DNA from: an uncultured Oscillospiraceae bacterium
Lineage (GTDB): Bacteria; Bacillota; Clostridia; Oscillospirales; Oscillospiraceae
Direction: 5' to 3'
NCBI GenBank assembly: GCA_934661735.1
Contig: CAKUJN010000097.1
Span: 1-7,205 of the forward strand
DNA length: 7,205 nt
Below are positions 6,076 through 7,205 of this stretch, piece after piece. A program made the translations under genes and the position numbers. Positions within the stretch are counted from its first letter, which is position 1. Every line of letters begins with the position of its first letter. Below the pieces are notes generated by a model. That model was not told the origin of the DNA. It saw only the letters and a list, made by a program, of their open reading frames with translations, and searched no databases.

Positions 6076-7104
6076 ATGGAAATGAAAGCCAGACGCAACA
6101 TTCTCGCCGTGCGCGAGCGCTCGTGGAAGCAGGTCGTATTCCGCTGGGAGTCGCTTCTGATTGTCCTGTTCCTTGCGGTCAACATCTTCAACATGAGCAT
6201 TTCCCCCAATTATCTGGACGCGCAGGGCCTGTTTACGGCCATCAGCACGTTCCTGCCCAAAGGCTTCATCGCCTTTCCCATGGCCTATCTGCTGGTTCTG
6301 GGTGAGATTGACCTGTCCGTCGGTTCCACGGTTGCGCTTTCGGCTACGCTGATGGCCGTCAGCTATAACAGCGGCGTGCCAATGGGCGTGGCAATCCTCA
6401 TCGCGCTGGGCTGCGGCCTTGTCTGCGGCCTGCTCAACGGTCTGATTCTGGCAAAGTTCACCGAGCTTGCGCCCATGATCGTGACGCTCGGCACCATGAC
6501 GCTCTATCGCGGCATTTCGCAGATGATCCTTGGCAGCGAGTCCTCCGGCGGCCTGCACAACTGCCGCTGGTTTTATGATATCTATTACGCGCGCATCGGG
6601 CCGGTTCCGTATATTTTCCTTGTATTCTGCCTGGCCGCCGCGGCCTTCGGACTTGTCCTGCACAAAACGGTCTTTGGCCGCCAGGTCTACGCGATCGGTT
6701 CTAACCGCGTCACGGCGCTCTATTCCGGCGTTCCGGTTCAGCGCGTCCGCATCATCTGCTATGCCATGACGGGACTGATCTCCGGTCTGTCCGCCATCCT
6801 GTATGCGTCGTGGATGGGTTCCATCCGCTGGGATATCGCCACGGGCTATGAGCTGGAGGCCATCTCCATGGTCGTCCTCGGCGGCATTTCCACGGCAGGC
6901 GGCAAGGGCAACTTCCCCGGCACGGTCATTTCCATCTTCACCATCGGCCTGCTGAAATACGGCCTCGGCCTGATTAACGTTAACTCACAGACGATCCTGA
7001 TGATCATTGGCGCGATCCTGATCCTGGTCGTCATGCTCCCCAATATCCGCGACTCCATTGCCGCGCGCAGAGCCGTCGAGGCGCAGCGGCAGAAATCGGT
7101 ATAA
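6076..7104 (+). CDS. Sugar-type ABC importer permease 2 (RhaQ/LsrD-like)
   Basis: This 342-residue membrane protein of the same permease family begins two bases after the stop of permease 1. GAGGGAG at 6061-6067 is its ribosome site. The frame is open far upstream into permease 1, but that stretch is only a shadow. Motifs are GEIDLSVGS (76-84), MIVTLGTMTLYRGI (134-147), FGRQVYAIGSNRVTALYSGV (200-219) and AISMVVLGGISTAGG (262-276). The Glu in GEIDLSVGS where permease 1 has Gly, the GYELEAISMVVLGG stretch, and YGLGLINV near 295-302 recall rhamnose-system RhaQ proteins as I remember them. This supports a rhamnose-type or AI-2-type two-permease system but does not settle the ligand. The two permeases diverge clearly, so this is not a recent duplication. 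Confidence 0.92.
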   Translation: MEMKARRNILAVRERSWKQVVFRWESLLIVLFLAVNIFNMSISPNYLDAQGLFTAISTFLPKGFIAFPMAYLLVLGEIDLSVGSTVALSATLMAVSYNSGVPMGVAILIALGCGLVCGLLNGLILAKFTELAPMIVTLGTMTLYRGISQMILGSESSGGLHNCRWFYDIYYARIGPVPYIFLVFCLAAAAFGLVLHKTVFGRQVYAIGSNRVTALYSGVPVQRVRIICYAMTGLISGLSAILYASWMGSIRWDIATGYELEAISMVVLGGISTAGGKGNFPGTVISIFTIGLLKYGLGLINVNSQTILMIIGAILILVVMLPNIRDSIAARRAVEAQRQKSV

Positions 7105-7148
7105 GCGCCCCGAGCGTTTATATAAAAATAAGGAAAGAAGGAAAAATC

Positions 7149-7205
7149 ATGAAAAAACTGATCGCATTGCTTCTTACCCTCGTCATGGTGCTTGGCCTTG
7201 CGGCA
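7149..7205 (+). CDS. Start of a secreted protein, probably the substrate-binding lipoprotein of the importer
   Basis: Only the first 19 residues fall in the window: MKKLIALLLTLVMVLGLAA. They form a short positively charged N-region and a hydrophobic core typical of a Gram-positive export signal. The sequence ends where a lipobox cysteine would be expected (LAAC or similar), but the Cys is not visible. AAGGA at 7138-7142 is a good ribosome site six bases ahead of the ATG. In ATPase-permease-permease operons of this type the next gene is normally the sugar-binding protein (RhaS- or LsrB-like), which fits here. The product name rests on position and signal peptide only. The 44-base gap before it contains an AT-rich palindrome, TTTATATAAA (7117-7126). 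Confidence 0.65.
   Translation, partial: MKKLIALLLTLVMVLGLAA

Noticed and set aside
5881..6663. 260-codon minus-strand frame across the permease junction
   Set aside because: It is low in hydrophobic residues, has no motifs, and lies opposite two solid permease genes.

Overview
The window looks like a chromosomal segment of a GC-rich Gram-positive anaerobe, most likely a gut-type Clostridia (Oscillospiraceae/Lachnospiraceae-like) bacterium. The grounds are strong purine-rich Shine-Dalgarno sites, GC-ending codons, a short Gram-positive-style signal peptide, and genes typical of that group: a DUF362 protein, a glycyl-radical-enzyme activase and an AraC-controlled sugar-type ABC importer. The taxonomic placement is inference.

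Left part (1-2264). A membrane-protein tail runs off the left edge (1-114). A near-consensus sigma-A promoter (168-196) then drives a complete DUF362 gene (243-1334). Close behind it lies the body of a glycyl-radical-enzyme activating protein (radical SAM; 1355-2155). It keeps both ferredoxin-type cluster motifs and the rest of the barrel, but it has lost the N-terminal segment carrying the CX3CX2C radical-SAM motif and has no usual start codon ahead of its ferredoxin domain, so I treat it as a pseudogene. A long hairpin at 2217-2264 ends transcription from both sides.

Right part (2349-7205). An AraC-family regulator on the minus strand (2349-3224) is divergent from an ABC importer operon on the plus strand. 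The operon order is a tandem ATPase of the RbsA/MglA type (3536-5047), a first permease (5060-6073), a second permease (6076-7104), and the start of what is probably the substrate-binding lipoprotein (7149 onward, cut by the window edge). The ATPase-permease-permease-binding protein layout matches importers with two different permeases, such as the rhamnose (RhaTPQ-RhaS), AI-2 (LsrACDB) and galactofuranose (YtfR-YtfT-YjfF) systems. The second permease resembles RhaQ in several motifs as I remember that family, but the substrate is not established.

The 311-base divergent intergenic region carries three copies of a 10-base motif, GARAATCGCA, two direct and one inverted. The outer two are 189 bases apart. 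They are good candidates for operators of the AraC-family regulator. The most unusual items are this operator array and the activase that lacks its radical-SAM motif. I found no RNA genes, CRISPR arrays or insertion sequences, and no clearly new multi-gene system.
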